From the NCBI RefSeq assembly GCF_964355755.1, contig NW_027306096.1:62001-126000 (forward strand): DNA of 64,000 nucleotides, given 5' to 3'. Positions 22,401 through 37,190 of the stretch are shown piece by piece (the first letter of the stretch is position 1; every line of letters starts with the position of its first letter). Position numbers and translations under genes: made by a program. Source of the stretch: Antedon mediterranea (lineage: Eukaryota > Echinodermata > Crinoidea > Comatulida > Antedonidae). Under the pieces are notes generated by a model. That model was not told the origin of the DNA, ran no database searches, and was given only the letters and a program-made list of their open reading frames with translations.

Positions 22401-24552
22401 CAAAATGGTCTAAAACGTCTGCAAATGCGATTTAAAGCTATTTTGTGCACTTTAATGTTTTGTGTGAAAAGTTTTATTGAAATTCTCATAATGGTCTAAA
22501 ACGGTTTCAAATGTGATTTTAAGCATTTTGATGTTTTTGTGTAATCAAGTTTCATCGAAAAGCACAAAATGGTTTAAAACGTCTGCAAATGCGATTTGAA
22601 GCTATTTTGTGCACTTTGATGTTTTTGTGTGAAAAGTTTCATCGAAATGCACAAAATTGTCTAAAACGTTTCCAAATACGATATTAAGCTATTGTATGCA
22701 CTTTGATGTTTTTGAGTGAAAAGTTTTTTCGAAATGCACAAAATGGTCTAAAACGTCTCCAAATGCGATTTGAAGCTATTTTGTGCACTTTGATGTTTTT
22801 TTCTGAAAAGTTTCATCGAAATACACAAAATGGTCTAAAACGTCTCTAAATGCGATTTGAAGCTATTTTGTGCACTTTGATGTTTTTGTGTGAAAAGTTT
22901 CATCGAAATGCACAAAATGGTCTAAAACGTCTCTAAATGCGATTTGAAGCTATATGTGCACTTTGATGTTTTTTTGTGAAAAGTTTCACCAAAATGCACA
23001 AAATGGTCTAAAACGTCTCTAAATGCGATTTGAAGCTATTTTGTGCACTTTGTCGTTTTTGTGTGAAAAGTTTCATCGAAATGCTCAAAATGGTCTAAAA
23101 CGGTTTCAAATGTGATTTTGTGCACTTTGATGTTTTTGTGTAATCAAGTTTCATCGAAATGCACAAAATGGTTTAAAACGTCTGCAAATGCGATTTGAAG
23201 CTATTTTGTGCACTTTGATGTTTTGTGTAATCCAGTTTCATCGAAATGTACAAAATTGTCTAAAACCTCTCAAAATGCGATTTGAAGCTATTTTGTGCAC
23301 TTTGATGTTTTTGTGTGAAAAGTTTCATCGAAATGCACAAAATTGTCTAAAACGTCTCCAAATACGATATTAAGCTATTGTATGCACTTTGATGTTTTTG
23401 AGTGAAAAGTTTTTTCGAAATGCACAAAATGGTCTAAAACGTCTCCAAATGCGATTTGGAGCTCTTTTGTGCACTTTGATGTTTTGTGTAAAAAGTTTGC
23501 TATTTTGTGCACTTTAATGTTTTGTGTGAAAAGTTTTATCGAAATGCTCAAAATTGTCTAAAACGGTTTCAAATGTGATTTTAAGCACTTTGATATTTTT
23601 GTGTAATCAAGTTTTTTCGAAATGCACAACATGGTCTAAAACGTCTCCAAATGCGATTTGAAGCTATTTTGTGCACTTTGATGTTTTTGTGTGTAAAGTT
23701 TTATCGAAATTCTCAAAATGGTCTAAAACGGTTTCAAATGTGATTTTAAGCACTTTGATGTTTTTGTGTAATCAAGTTTCATCGAAATGCACAAAATGGT
23801 TTAAAACGTCTGCAAATGCGATTTGAAGCTATTTTGTGCACTTTGATGTTTTTGTGTGAAAAGTTTCATCGAAATGCACAAAATTGTCTAAAACGTCTCC
23901 AAATACGATATTAAGCTATTGTATGCACTTTGATGTTTTTGAGTGAAAAGTTTTTTCGAAATGCACAAAATGGTCTAAAACGTCTCCCAATGCGATTTGG
24001 AGCTCTTTTGTGCACTTTGATGTTTTGTGTAAAAAGTTTGCTATTTTGTGCACTTTAATGTTTTGTGTGAAAAGTTTTATCGAAATGCTCAAAATTGTCT
24101 AAAACGGTTTCAAATGTGATTTTAAGCACTTTGATTTTTTTGTGTAATCAAGTTTTTTCGAAATGCACAACATGGTCTAAAACGTCTCCAAATGCGATTT
24201 GAAGCTATTTTGTGCACTTTGTCGTTTTTGTGTGAAAAGTTTCATCGAAATGCTCAAAATGGTCTAAAACGCCTCCAAATGCGATTTGAAGCTACTTTGT
24301 GCACTTTGATGTTTTTTTGTGGAAGGTTTCATCGAAATGCACAAAATGGTCTAAAACGTCTCTAAATGCGATTTGAAGCTATTTTGTGCACTTTGATGTT
24401 TTTGTGAAAAGTTTCATCGAAATGCACAAAATGGTCTAAAACGTCTCTAAATGCGATTTGAAGCTATTTTGTGCACTTTGTCGTTTTTGTGTGAAAAGTT
24501 TCATCGAAATGCTCAAAATGGTCTAAAACGTCTCCAAATGCGATTTGAAGCT

Positions 24553-24606
24553 ATTTTGTGCACTTTGATGTTTTTGTGTGAAAAGTTTCATCGAAATGCA
24601 CAAAAT
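24553..24606 (+). repeat. Hairpin 1 of the satellite monomer (reference example)
   Basis: Arm 24553-24570 (attttgtgcactttgatg) and arm 24589-24606 (catcgaaatgcacaaaat) are complementary at 16 of 18 positions. The exceptions are one T-G wobble and one C-A mismatch. They enclose an 18-nt loop (24571-24588) that itself holds TTTT-gtgtg-AAAA. The 78-bp monomer variant lacks the outer left arm. Repeated in essentially every 87-bp monomer. Confidence 0.85.
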
Positions 24607-27600
24607 GGTCTAAAACGTCTCCAAATGCGATTTGAAGCTATTTTGTGCACTTTGATGTTTTTGTGTGAAAAGTTTGATCGAAATGCACAAAATGGTCTAA
24701 AACGGTTTCAAATGTGATTTTAAGCACTTTGATATTTTTGTGTAATCAAGTTTTTTCGAAATGCACAAAATGGTCTAAAACGTCTCCAAATGCGATTTGA
24801 AGTTATTTTGTGCACTTTGATGTTTTGTGTGAAAAGTTTTATCGAAATGCACAAAATGGTCTAAAACGGTTTCAAATGTGATTTTAAGCACTTTGATATT
24901 TTTGTGTAATCAAGTTTTTTCGAAATGCACAAAATGGTCTAAAACGTCTCCAAATGCGATTTGAAGTTATTTTGTGCACTTTGATGTTTTGTGTGAAAAG
25001 TTTTATCGAAATGCTCAAAATTGTCTAAAACGGTTTCAAATGTGATTTTAAGCACTTTGATATTTTTGTGTAACCAAGTTTCATCGAAATGCACAAAATG
25101 GTCTAAAACGTCTGCAAATGCGATTTGAAGCTATTGTGTGATTTTAAGAACTTTGATATTTTTGTGTAATCAAGTTTCATCGAAATGCACAAAATGATCT
25201 AAAGCGTCTTCAAATGCGATTTGAAGCTATTTTGTGCACTTTGATGGTTTTGTGTGAAAAGTTTCATCGAAATGCACAAAATGGTCAAAAACGTCTCCAA
25301 ATACGATAATAAGCTTTTTTATGCACATTGATGTTTTTGTGTGAAAAGTCTCATCGAAATGCACAAAATGGTCTAAAACGTCTCCAAATGCGATTTGAAG
25401 CTATTTTGTGCACTTTGATGTTTTGTGTAATGAAACGCACAAAATTGTCTAAAACGTCTCCGAATACGATATTAAGCTATTTTATGCACTTTGATGTTTT
25501 TGTGTGAAAAGTTTTTTCGAAATGCACAAAATGGTCTAAAACGTCTCCAAATGCGATTTGGAGCTCTTTTGTGCACTTTGATGTTTTGTGTAAAAAGTTT
25601 TATAGAAATGCACGAAATGGTCTAAAAGGGTTTCAAATGTGATTTTAAGCACTTTAATGTTTTGTGTAAAAAGTTTTATAGAAATGCTCGAAATGGTCTA
25701 AAACGTTTTCAAATGTGATTTTAAGCACTTTAATGTTTTGTGTGAAAAGTTTTTTCGAAATGCACAACATGGTCTAAAACTTCTCCAAATGCCATTTGAA
25801 GATATTTTGTGCACTTTGATGTTTTTGTGTGAAAAGTTTCATCGAAACGCACAAAATGGTCTAAAACGTCTCCCAATACGATAATAAGCTATTGTATGCA
25901 CTTTGTTGTTTTTGTGTGAAAAGTTTTTTCGAATTACACAAAATGGTCTAAAACGTCTCCAAATGCGATTTGGAGCTCTTTTGTGCACTTTGATGTTTTG
26001 TGTCAAAAGTATTATAGAAATGCTCGAAATGGTCTAAAACGGTTTCAAATGTGATTTTAAGCACTTTCATGTTTTTGTGTAACCAAGTTTCATCGAGATG
26101 CACAAAAAAATCTAAAACGTCTCCAAATGCGATTTAAAGCTATTTTGTGCACTTTAATATTTTGTGTGAAAAGTTTTATCGAAATGCTCAAAATGGTCTA
26201 AAACGGTTTCAAATGTGATTTTAAGCACTTTGATGTTTTTGTGTAATCAAGTTTCATCGAAATGCACAAAATGGTTTAAAACGTCTGCAAATGCGATTTG
26301 AAGCTATTTTGTGCACTTTGATGTTTTGTGTAATACAGTTTCATCGAAATGTCCAAAATTGTCTAAAACCTCTCAAAATGCGATTTGAAGCTATTTTGTG
26401 CACTTTGATTTTTTTGTGTGAAAAGTTTCATCGAAATGCACAAAATTGTCTAAAACGTCTCCAAATGCGATTTGGAGCTCTTTTGTGCACTTTGATGTTT
26501 TGTGTAAAAAGTTTTATAGAAATGCTCGAAATGGTCTAAAACGTCTTCAAATGTGATTTTAAGCACTTTAATGTTTTGTGTGAAAAGTTTTATCGAAATG
26601 CTCAAAATTGTCTAAAACGGTTTCAAATGTGATTTTAAGAACTTTGATATTTTTGTGTAATCAAGTTTTTTCAAAATGCACAACATGGTCTAAAACGTCT
26701 CCAAATGCGATTTGAAGCTATTTTGTGCACTTTGTTGTTTTTTGTGAAAAGTTTTATCGAAACGCACAAAATTGTCTAAAACGTCTCCAAATACGATATT
26801 AAGCTATTGTATGCACTTTGTAGTTTTTGTGTGAAAAGTTTCATCGAAATGCTCAAAATGGTCTAAAACGTCTCCAAGTGCGATTTGAAGCTATTTTGTG
26901 CACTTTGATGTTTTTTTGTGAAAAATTTAATCGAAATGCACAAAATGGTCTAAAACGTCTCTAAATGCGATTTGAAGCTATTTTGTGCACATTGATGTTT
27001 TTGTGTGAAAAGTTTGATCGAAATGCACAAAATGGTCTAAAACGTCTCCAAATGCGATTTGAAGCTATTTTGTGCACTTTGATGTTTTGTGTGAAAAGTT
27101 TCACCAAAATGCACAAAATGGTCTAAAACGTCTCCAAATCCGTTTTGAAGCTAATCTAAGCACTTTTATGTTTTTATGTTAACAAGTTTTTTCGAAATGC
27201 AAAAAATGGTCTAAAACGTCTCCAAATACGATTTGAAGCTCTTTTGTGCACTTTGTGATGTTTTGTGTAAAAAGTTTTATAGAAATGCACAAAATGGTCT
27301 AAAACGGTTTCAAATGTGATTTTAAGCACTTTGATATTTTTGTGTTATCAAGTTTGAATCATCGAAATGCACAAAATGGTCTAAAACGTCTGCAAATGCG
27401 ATTTGAAGCTATTTTGTGCACTTTGATGGTTTTGTGTGAAAAGTTTCATCGAAATGCACAAAATGGTCAAAAATGTCTCCAAATGATATTTGAAGCTATT
27501 TTGTGCACTTTGTTGTTTTGTGTGAAAAGTTTCATCGATATGCACAAAATGGTCTATAACGGTTTCAAATGTGATTTTAAGCACTTTGATATTTTTGTGT

Positions 27601-28139
27601 AATAAAGTTTTTTCAAAATGCACAAAATGGTCTAAAACGTCTCCAAATGCGATTTGAAGTTATTTTGTGCACTTTGATGTTTTGTGTGAAAAGTTTTATC
27701 GAAATGCTCAAAATGGTCTAAAACGGTTTCAAATGTGATTTTAAGCACTTTGATATTTTTGTGTAATCAAGTTTCATCTAAATGCACAAAATGGTCTAAA
27801 ACGTCTGCAAATGCGATTTGAAGCTATTTTGTGATTTTAAGAACTTTGATATCTTTGTGTAATCAAGTTTCATCGAAATGCACAAAATGGTCTAAAACGT
27901 CTCCAAATGCGATTTGAAGCTATTTTGTGCACTTTGTTGTTTTGTGTGAAAAGTTTCATCGAAATGCACAAAATGGTCTAAAACGGTTTCAAATGTGATT
28001 TTAAGCACTTTGATATTTTTGTGTAATCAAGTTTTTTCGGAAAGCAAAAAATGGTCTAAAACGTCTCCAAATGCGATTTGAAGTTATTTTGTGCACTTTG
28101 AAGTTTTGTGTAATGAAACGCACAAAATGGTCTAAAACG

Positions 28140-31100
28140 TCTCCAAATGCGATTTGAAGCTATTTTGTGCACTTTGTTGTTTTTTGTGAAAAGTTTCATC
28201 GAAATGCACAAATTGGTCTAAAACCTCTCCAAATACGATATTAAGCTATTTTGTGCACATTGATGTTTTTGTGTGAAAAGTTTCACCAAAATGCACAAAA
28301 TGGTCTAAAACGTCTCCAAATCCGTTTTGAAGCTAATCTAAGCACTTTGATGTTTTTATGTTAAAAAGTTTTTTCGAAATGCACAAAATGGTCTAAAACG
28401 TTTCCAAATACGATTTGAAGCTCTTTTGTGCACTTTGATATTTTGTGTAATAAGTTTTATAGAAACGCACAAAATGGTCTAAAACGGTTTCAAATGTGAT
28501 TTTAAGCACTTATATATTTTTGTTTAACCAAGTTTCATCGAAATGCACAAAATGGTCTAAAACGTCTCCAAATGCGATTTGAAGCTGTTTTTGTGTGAAA
28601 AGTTTTTTCGAAATACACAAAATGGTCTAAAACGTGCACTTTTGTGCACTTTGATGTTTTGTGTCAAAAGTTTTATAGAAATGCTCGAAATGGTCTAAAA
28701 CGGTTTCAAATGTGATTTTAAGCACTTTGATGTTTTTGTGTAATCAAGTTTATAGAAATGCTCGAAATGGTCTAAAACATCTTCAAATGTGATTTTAAGC
28801 ACTTTAATGTTTTGTGTGAAAAGTTTTATCGAAATGCTCAAAATGGTTTAAAACGGTTTCAAATGTGATTTTAAGCACTTTGATATTTTTGTGTAATCAA
28901 GTTTTTTCGAAATGCACAACATGGTCTAAAACGTCTCAAAATACGATATTAAGCTATTGTATGCACTTTGATGTTTTTCTGTGAAAAGTTTTTTCGAAAT
29001 GCACAAAATGGTCTAAAACGTCTGAAAAAGCGATTTGGAGCTCTTTTGTGCACTTTGATGTTTTGTGTAAAAAGTTTTATAGAAATGCTCGAAATGTTCT
29101 ACAACGGTTTCAAATGTGATTTTAAGCACTTTGATATTTTTGTTTAACCAAGGTTCATCGAAATGCACAAAATGGTCTAAAACGTCTGCAAATGCGAATT
29201 GAAGCTATTTTGTGCACTTTGATGTTTTGTGTAATCCAGTTTCATCGAAATGAACAAAATTGTCTAAAACCTCAAAAATGCGATTTCAAGCTATTTTGTG
29301 CACTTTGATGATTTTGTGTGAAAAGTTTTTTCGAAATGCACAAAATGGTCTAAAACGTCTCCAAATGCGATTTGGAGCTCTTTTGTGCACTTTGATGTTT
29401 TGTGTAAAAAGTTTTATAGAAATGCTCGAAATGGTCTAAAACGTTTTCAAATGTGATTTTAAGCACTTTAATGTTTTGTGTGAAAAGTTTTATCGAAATG
29501 CTCAAAATGGTCTAAAACGGTTTCAAATGTGATTTTAAGCATTTTGATATTTTTGTGTAATCAAGTTTTTTTCGAAATGCACAACATGGTCTAAAACGTC
29601 TCCAAATGCGATTTGAAGCTATTTTGTGCACTTTGATGTTTTGTGTAATGAAACGCACAAAATGGTCTAAAACGTCTCCAAATGCGATTTGAAGTTATTT
29701 TGTGCACTTTGATGTTTTGTGTGAAAAGTTTTATCGAAATGCTCAAAATGGTCTAAAACGGTTTCAAATGTGATTTTAAGCACTTTGATATTTTTGTGTA
29801 ATCAAGTTTTTTCGAAATGCACAACATGGTCTAAAACGTCTCCAAATGCGATTTGAAGCTATTTTGTGCACTTTGATGGTTTTGTGTAAAAAGTTTCATC
29901 GAAATGCACAAAATGGTCAAAAACGTCCCCAAATGCGATTTGAAGCTATTTTGTGCACTTTGTTGTTTTGTGTGAAAAGTTTCATCGAAACGCACAAAAT
30001 GGTCTAAAACAGTTTCAAATGTGATTTTAAGCACTTTGATATTTTTGTGTAATCAAGTTTTTTCGGAATCCACAAAATGGTCTAAAACGTCACCAAATGC
30101 GATTTGAAGTTATTTTGTGCACTTTGAAGTTTTGTGTAATGAAACGCACAAAATGGTCTAAAACGTCTCCAAATGCGATTTGAAGCTATTTGTGCACTTT
30201 GTTGTTTTGTGTGAAAAGTTTCATCGAAATGCACAAATTGGTCTAAAACGTCTCCAAATACGATATTAAGCTATTGTATGCACTTTGTTGTTTTTGTGTG
30301 AAAAGTTTTTTCGAATTACACAAAATTGTCTAAAACGGCTCCAAATGCGATTTGGAGCTCTTTTGTGCACTTTGATGTTTTGTGTCAAAAGTTTTATAGA
30401 AATGCTCGAAATGGTCTAAAACGGTTTCAAATGTGATTTTAAGCACTTTCATGTTTTTGTGTAGCCAAGTTTCATCGAAATGCACAAAAAAATCTAAAAC
30501 GTCTCCAAATGCGATTTAAAGCTATTTTGTCCACTTTAATGTTTTGTGTGAAAAGTTTTATCGAAATTCTCAAAATGGTCTAAAACGGTTTCAAATGTGA
30601 TTTTAAGTACTTTGATGTTTTTGTGTAATCAAGTTTCATCGAAATGCACAAAATGGTTTAAAACGTCTGCAAATGCGATTTGAAGCTATTTTGTGCACTT
30701 TGATGTTTTGTGTAATCCAGTTTCATCGAAATGTACAAAATTGTCTAAAACCTCTAAAAATGCGATTTGAAGCTATTTTGTGCACTTTGATGTTTTTGTG
30801 TGAAAAGTTTCATCGAAATGCACAAAATTGTCTAAAACGTCTCCAAATACGATATTAAGCTATTGTATGCACTTTGATGTTTTTGAGTGAAAAGTTTTTT
30901 CGAAATGCACAAAATGGTCTAAAACGTCTCCAAATGCGATTTGGAGCTCTTTTGTGCACTTTGATGTTTTGTGTAAAAAGTTTGCTATTTTGTGCACTTT
31001 AATGTTTTGTGTGAAAAGTTTTATCGAAATGCTCAAAATTGTCTAAAACGGTTTCAAATGTGATTTTAAGCACTTTGATATTTTTGTGTAATCAAGTTTT

Positions 31101-33001
31101 TTCGAAATGCACAACATGATCTAAAACGTCTCCAAATGCGATTTGAAGCTATTTTGTGCACTTTGATGTTTTTGTGTGAAAAGTTTCATCGAAATGCACA
31201 AAATGGTCTAAAACGTCTCTAAATGCGATTTGAAGCTATTTTGTGCACTTTGTCGTTTTTGTGTGAAAAGTTTCATCGAAATGCTCAAAATGGTCTAAAA
31301 CGTCTCCAAATGCGATTTGAAGCTATTTTGTGCACTTTGAAGTTTTTTTGTGAAAAGTTTCATCGAAATGCACAAAATGGTCTAAAACGTCTCTAAATGC
31401 GATTTGAAGCTATTTTGTGCACTTTGATGTTTTTGTGTGAAAAGTTTCATCGAAATGCACAAAATGGTCTAAAACGTCTCTAAATGCGATTTGAAGCTAT
31501 TTTGTGCACTTTGATGTTTTTTTGTGAAAAGTTTCATCGAAATGCACAAAATGGTCTAAAACGTCTCTAAATGCGATTTGAAGCTATTTTGTGCACTTTG
31601 TCGTTTTTGTGTGAAATGTTTCATCGAAATGCTCAAAATGGTCTAAAACGTCTCCAAATGCGATTTGAAGCTATTTTGTGCACTTTGATGTTTTTGTGTG
31701 AAAAGTTTCATCGAAATGCACAAAATGGTCTAAAACGGTTTCAAATGTGATTTTAAGCACTTTGATATTTTTGTGTAATCAAGTTTTTTCGAAATGCACA
31801 AAATGGTCTAAAACGTCTCCAAATGCGATTTAAAGCTATTTTGTGCACTTTAATGTTTTGTGTGAAAAGTTTTATCGAAATTCTCAAAATGGTCTAAAAC
31901 GGTTTCAAATGTGATTTTAAGCACTTTGATGTTTTTGTGTAATCAAGTTTCATCGAATTCATCAAATTCGATTTGAAGCTATTTTGTGCACTTTGATGTT
32001 TTGTGTAATCCAGTTTCATCGAAATGTAAAAAATTGTCTATAACGTCTCTAAATGCGATTTGAAACTATTTTGTGGACTTTGTCGTTTTTGTGTGAAAAG
32101 TTTCATCGAAATGCTCAAAATGATCTAAAACGTCTCCAAATGCGATTTGAAGCTATTTTGTGCACTTTGATGTTTTTGTGTGAAAAGTTTCATCGAAATG
32201 CACAAAATGGTCTAAAACGGTTTCAAATGTGATTTTAAGCACTTTGATATTTTTGTGTAATCAAGTTTTTTCGAAATGCACAAAATGGTCTAAAACGTCT
32301 CCAAATGCGATTTGAAGTTATTTTGTGCACTTTGATGTTTTGTGTGAAAAGTTTCATCGAAATGCTCAAAATGGTCTAAAACGGTTTCAAATGTGATTTT
32401 AAGCACTTTGATATTTTTGTGTAATCAAGTTTCATCGAAATGCACAAAATGGTCTAAAACGTCTGCAAATGCGATTTGAAGCTATTTTGTGCACTTTGAT
32501 GGTTTGTGTGAAAAGTTTCATCGAAATGCACAAAATGGTCAAAAATGTCTCCAAATGCGATTTGAAGCTATTTTGTGGACTTTGTGGTTTTGTGTGAAAA
32601 GTTTTATCGAAATGCACAAAATAGTCTAAAACGGTTTCAAATGTGATTTTAAGCACTTTGATATTTTTGTTTAACCAAGTTTCATCGAAATGCACAAAAT
32701 GGTCTAAAACGTCTCCAAATGCGATTTGAAGTTATTTTGTGCACTTTGATGTTTTGTGTGAAAAGTTTTATCGAAATGCTCAAAATGGTCTAAAACGGTT
32801 TCAAATGTGATTTTAAGCGCTTTGATATTTTTGTGTAATCAAGTTTTTTCGAAATGCACAACATGGTCTAAAACGTCTCCAAATGCGATTTGAAGCTATA
32901 TTGTGCACTTTGATGTTTTGTGTAATGAAACGCACAAAATGGTCTAAAACGCCTGTTTTCTGTGAAAATTTTCATCGAAATGCAAAAAATTGTCTAAAAC
33001 G
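28140..33001 (+). repeat. Compound satellite block A, copy A1 (4862-bp period)
   Basis: This is a full-length version of a block repeated at offset +4862 (left part) and +4121 (right part) as A2, and at +12869 as A3. It carries the unusual scar acgtgcacttttgtgcac at 28632 and the fused monomer catcgaattcatcaaattc near 31953. Edges are accurate to tens of bp. Confidence 0.75.
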
Positions 33002-36000
33002 TCTCCAAATGCGATTTGAAGCTATTTTGTGCACTTTGTTGTTTTGTGTGAAAAGTTTCATCGAAATGCACAAATTGGTCTAAAACCTCTCCAAATACGA
33101 TATTAAGCTATTTTGTGCACATTGATGTTTTTGTGTGAAAAGTTTCACCAAAATGCACAAAATGGTCTAAAACGTCTCCAAATCCGTTTTGAAGCTAATC
33201 TAAGCACTTTGATGTTTTTATGTTAAAAAGTTTTTTCGAAATGCACAAAATGGTCTAAAACGTTTCCAAATACGATTTGAAGCTCTTTTGTGCACTTTGA
33301 TATTTTGTGTAATAAGTTTTATAGAAACGCACAAAATGGTCTAAAACGGTTTCAAATGTGATTTTAAGCACTTATATATTTTTGTTTAACCAAGTTTCAT
33401 CGAAATGCACAAAATGGTCTAAAACGTCTCCAAATGCGATTTGAAGCTGTTTTTGTGTGAAAAGTTTTTTCGAAATACACAAAATGGTCTAAAACGTGCA
33501 CTTTTGTGCACTTTGATGTTTTGTGTCAAAAGTTTTATAGAAATGCTCGAAATGGTCTAAAACGTTTTCAAATGTGATTTTAAGCACTTTAATGTTTTGT
33601 GTGAAAAGTTTTATCGAAATGCTCAAAATGGTCTAAAACGGTTTCAAATGTGATTTTAAGCATTTTGATATTTTTGTGTAATCAAGTTTTTTTCGAAATG
33701 CACAACATGGTCTAAAACGTCTCCAAATGCGATTTGAAGCTATTTTGTGCACTTTGATGTTTTGTGTAATGAAACGCACAAAATGGTCTAAAACGTCTCC
33801 AAATGCGATTTGAAGTTATTTTGTGCACTTTGATGTTTTGTGTGAAAAGTTTTATCGAAATGCTCAAAATGGTCTAAAACGGTTTCAAATGTGATTTTAA
33901 GCACTTTGATATTTTTGTGTAATCAAGTTTTTTCGAAATGCACAACATGGTCTAAAACGTCTCCAAATGCGATTTGAAGCTATTTTGTGCACTTTGATGG
34001 TTTTGTGTAAAAAGTTTCATCGAAATGCACAAAATGGTCAAAAACGTCCCCAAATGCGATTTGAAGCTATTTTGTGCACTTTGTTGTTTTGTGTGAAAAG
34101 TTTCATCGAAACGCACAAAATGGTCTAAAACAGTTTCAAATGTGATTTTAAGCACTTTGATATTTTTGTGTAATCAAGTTTTTTCGGAATCCACAAAATG
34201 GTCTAAAACGTCTCCAAATGCGATTTGAAGTTATTTTGTGCACTTTGAAGTTTTGTGTAATGAAACGCACAAAATGGTCTAAAACGTCTCCAAATGCGAT
34301 TTGAAGCTATTTGTGCACTTTGTTGTTTTGTGTGAAAAGTTTCATCGAAATGCACAAATTGGTCTAAAACGTCTCCAAATACGATATTAAGCTATTGTAT
34401 GCACTTTGTTGTTTTTGTGTGAAAAGTTTTTTCGAATTACACAAAATTGTCTAAAACGGCTCCAAATGCGATTTGGAGCTCTTTTGTGCACTTTGATGTT
34501 TTGTGTCAAAAGTTTTATAGAAATGCTCGAAATGGTCTAAAACGGTTTCAAATGTGATTTTAAGCACTTTCATGTTTTTGTGTAGCCAAGTTTCATCGAA
34601 ATGCACAAAAAAATCTAAAACGTCTCCAAATGCGATTTAAAGCTATTTTGTGCACTTTAATGTTTTGTGTGAAAAGTTTTATCGAAATTCTCAAAATGGT
34701 CTAAAACGGTTTCAAATGTGATTTTAAGTACTTTGATGTTTTTGTGTAATCAAGTTTCATCGAAATGCACAAAATGGTTTAAAACGTCTGCAAATGCGAT
34801 TTGAAGCTATTTTGTGCACTTTGATGTTTTGTGTAATCCAGTTTCATCGAAATGTACAAAATTGTCTAAAACCTCTAAAAATGCGATTTGAAGCTATTTT
34901 GTGCACTTTGATGTTTTTGTGTGAAAAGTTTCATCGAAATGCACAAAATTGTCTAAAACGTCTCCAAATACGATATTAAGCTATTGTATGCACTTTGATG
35001 TTTTTGAGTGAAAAGTTTTTTCGAAATGCACAAAATGGTCTAAAACGTCTCCAAATGCGATTTGGAGCTCTTTTGTGCACTTTGATGTTTTGTGTAAAAA
35101 GTTTGCTATTTTGTGCACTTTAATGTTTTGTGTGAAAAGTTTTATCGAAATGCTCAAAATTGTCTAAAACGGTTTCAAATGTGATTTTAAGCACTTTGAT
35201 ATTTTTGTGTAATCAAGTTTTTTCGAAATGCACAACATGATCTAAAACGTCTCCAAATGCGATTTGAAGCTATTTTGTGCACTTTGATGTTTTTGTGTGA
35301 AAAGTTTCATCGAAATGCACAAAATGGTCTAAAACGTCTCTAAATGCGATTTGAAGCTATTTTGTGCACTTTGTCGTTTTTGTGTGAAAAGTTTCATCGA
35401 AATGCTCAAAATGGTCTAAAACGTCTCCAAATGCGATTTGAAGCTATTTTGTGCACTTTGATGTTTTTTTGTGAAAAGTTTCATCGAAATGCACAAAATG
35501 GTCTAAAACGTCTCTAAATGCGATTTGAAGCTATTTTGTGCACTTTGATGTTTTTGTGTGAAAAGTTTCATCGAAATGCACAAAATGGTCTAAAACGTCT
35601 CTAAATGCGATTTGAAGCTATTTTGTGCACTTTGATGTTTTTTTGTGAAAAGTTTCATCGAAATGCACAAAATGGTCTAAAACGTCTCTAAATGCGATTT
35701 GAAGCTATTTTGTGCACTTTGTCGTTTTTGTGTGAAATGTTTCATCGAAATGCTCAAAATGGTCTAAAACGTCTCCAAATGCGATTTGAAGCTATTTTGT
35801 GCACTTTGATGTTTTTGTGTGAAAAGTTTCATCGAAATGCACAAAATGGTCTAAAACGGTTTCAAATGTGATTTTAAGCACTTTGATATTTTTGTGTAAT
35901 CAAGTTTTTTCGAAATGCACAAAATGGTCTAAAACGTCTCCAAATGCGATTTAAAGCTATTTTGTGCACTTTAATGTTTTGTGTGAAAAGTTTTATCGAA

Positions 36001-37190
36001 TTTCTCAAAATGGTCTAAAACGGTTTCAAATGTGATTTTAAGCACTTTGATGTTTTTGTGTAATCAAGTTTCATCGAATTCATCAAATTCGATTTGAAGC
36101 TATTTTGTGCACTTTGATGTTTTGTGTAATCCAGTTTCATCGAAATGTAAAAAATTGTCTATAACGTCTCTAAATGCGATTTGAAACTATTTTGTGGACT
36201 TTGTCGTTTTTGTGTGAAAAGTTTCATCGAAATGCTCAAAATGATCTAAAACGTCTCCAAATGCGATTTGAAGCTATTTTGTGCACTTTGATGTTTTTGT
36301 GTGAAAAGTTTCATCGAAATGCACAAAATGGTCTAAAACGGTTTCAAATGTGATTTTAAGCACTTTGATATTTTTGTGTAATCAAGTTTTTTCGAAATGC
36401 ACAAAATGGTCTAAAACGTCTCCAAATGCGATTTGAAGTTATTTTGTGCACTTTGATGTTTTGTGTGAAAAGTTTCATCGAAATGCTCAAAATGGTCTAA
36501 AACGGTTTCAAATGTGATTTTAAGCACTTTGATATTTTTGTGTAATCAAGTTTCATCGAAATGCACAAAATGGTCTAAAACGTCTGCAAATGCGATTTGA
36601 AGCTATTTTGTGCACTTTGATGGTTTGTGTGAAAAGTTTCATCGAAATGCACAAAATGGTCAAAAATGTCTCCAAATGCGATTTGAAGCTATTTTGTGGA
36701 CTTTGTGGTTTTGTGTGAAAAGTTTTATCGAAATGCACAAAATAGTCTAAAACGGTTTCAAATGTGATTTTAAGCACTTTGATATTTTTGTTTAACCAAG
36801 TTTCATCGAAATGCACAAAATGGTCTAAAACGTCTCCAAATGCGATTTGAAGTTATTTTGTGCACTTTGATGTTTTGTGTGAAAAGTTTTATCGAAATGC
36901 TCAAAATGGTCTAAAACGGTTTCAAATGTGATTTTAAGCGCTTTGATATTTTTGTGTAATCAAGTTTTTTCGAAATGCACAACATGGTCTAAAACGTCTC
37001 CAAATGCGATTTGAAGCTATATTGTGCACTTTGATGTTTTGTGTAATGAAACGCACAAAATGGTCTAAAACGCCTGTTTTCTGTGAAAATTTTCATCGAA
37101 ATGCAAAAAAATTGTCTAAAACGTCTCCAAATGCGATTTGAAGCTATTTTGTGCACTTTGTTGTTTTGTGTGAAAAGTTTCATCGAAATG
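33002..37190 (+). repeat. Compound satellite block A, copy A2 with 741-bp internal deletion
   Basis: Matches A1 at offset 4862 up to about 33547, then at offset 4121. It therefore lacks 741 bp equivalent to about 28685-29425. The remainder is nearly identical to A1 and A3. Confidence 0.75.
35049..35067 (+). repeat. Hairpin 2 of the satellite monomer (reference example)
   Basis: CTCCAAAT, gcg, ATTTGGAG is a perfect 8-bp inverted repeat with a 3-nt loop in the gatttggagctc variant. In the commoner variant ending atttgaag only the inner five base pairs and flanking wobbles remain. Confidence 0.85.

Noticed and set aside
24541-24627. Hammerhead ribozyme in the satellite monomer (tgatg and cgaaa both occur)
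   Set aside because: The conserved CUGAUGA and GAAA cores are not present in the required order and spacing on either strand. The symmetry is that of a simple hairpin.
24541-24627. CENP-B box
   Set aside because: ttcgaaatgcacaaaa has TTCG but lacks the required A and CGGG at the following positions.
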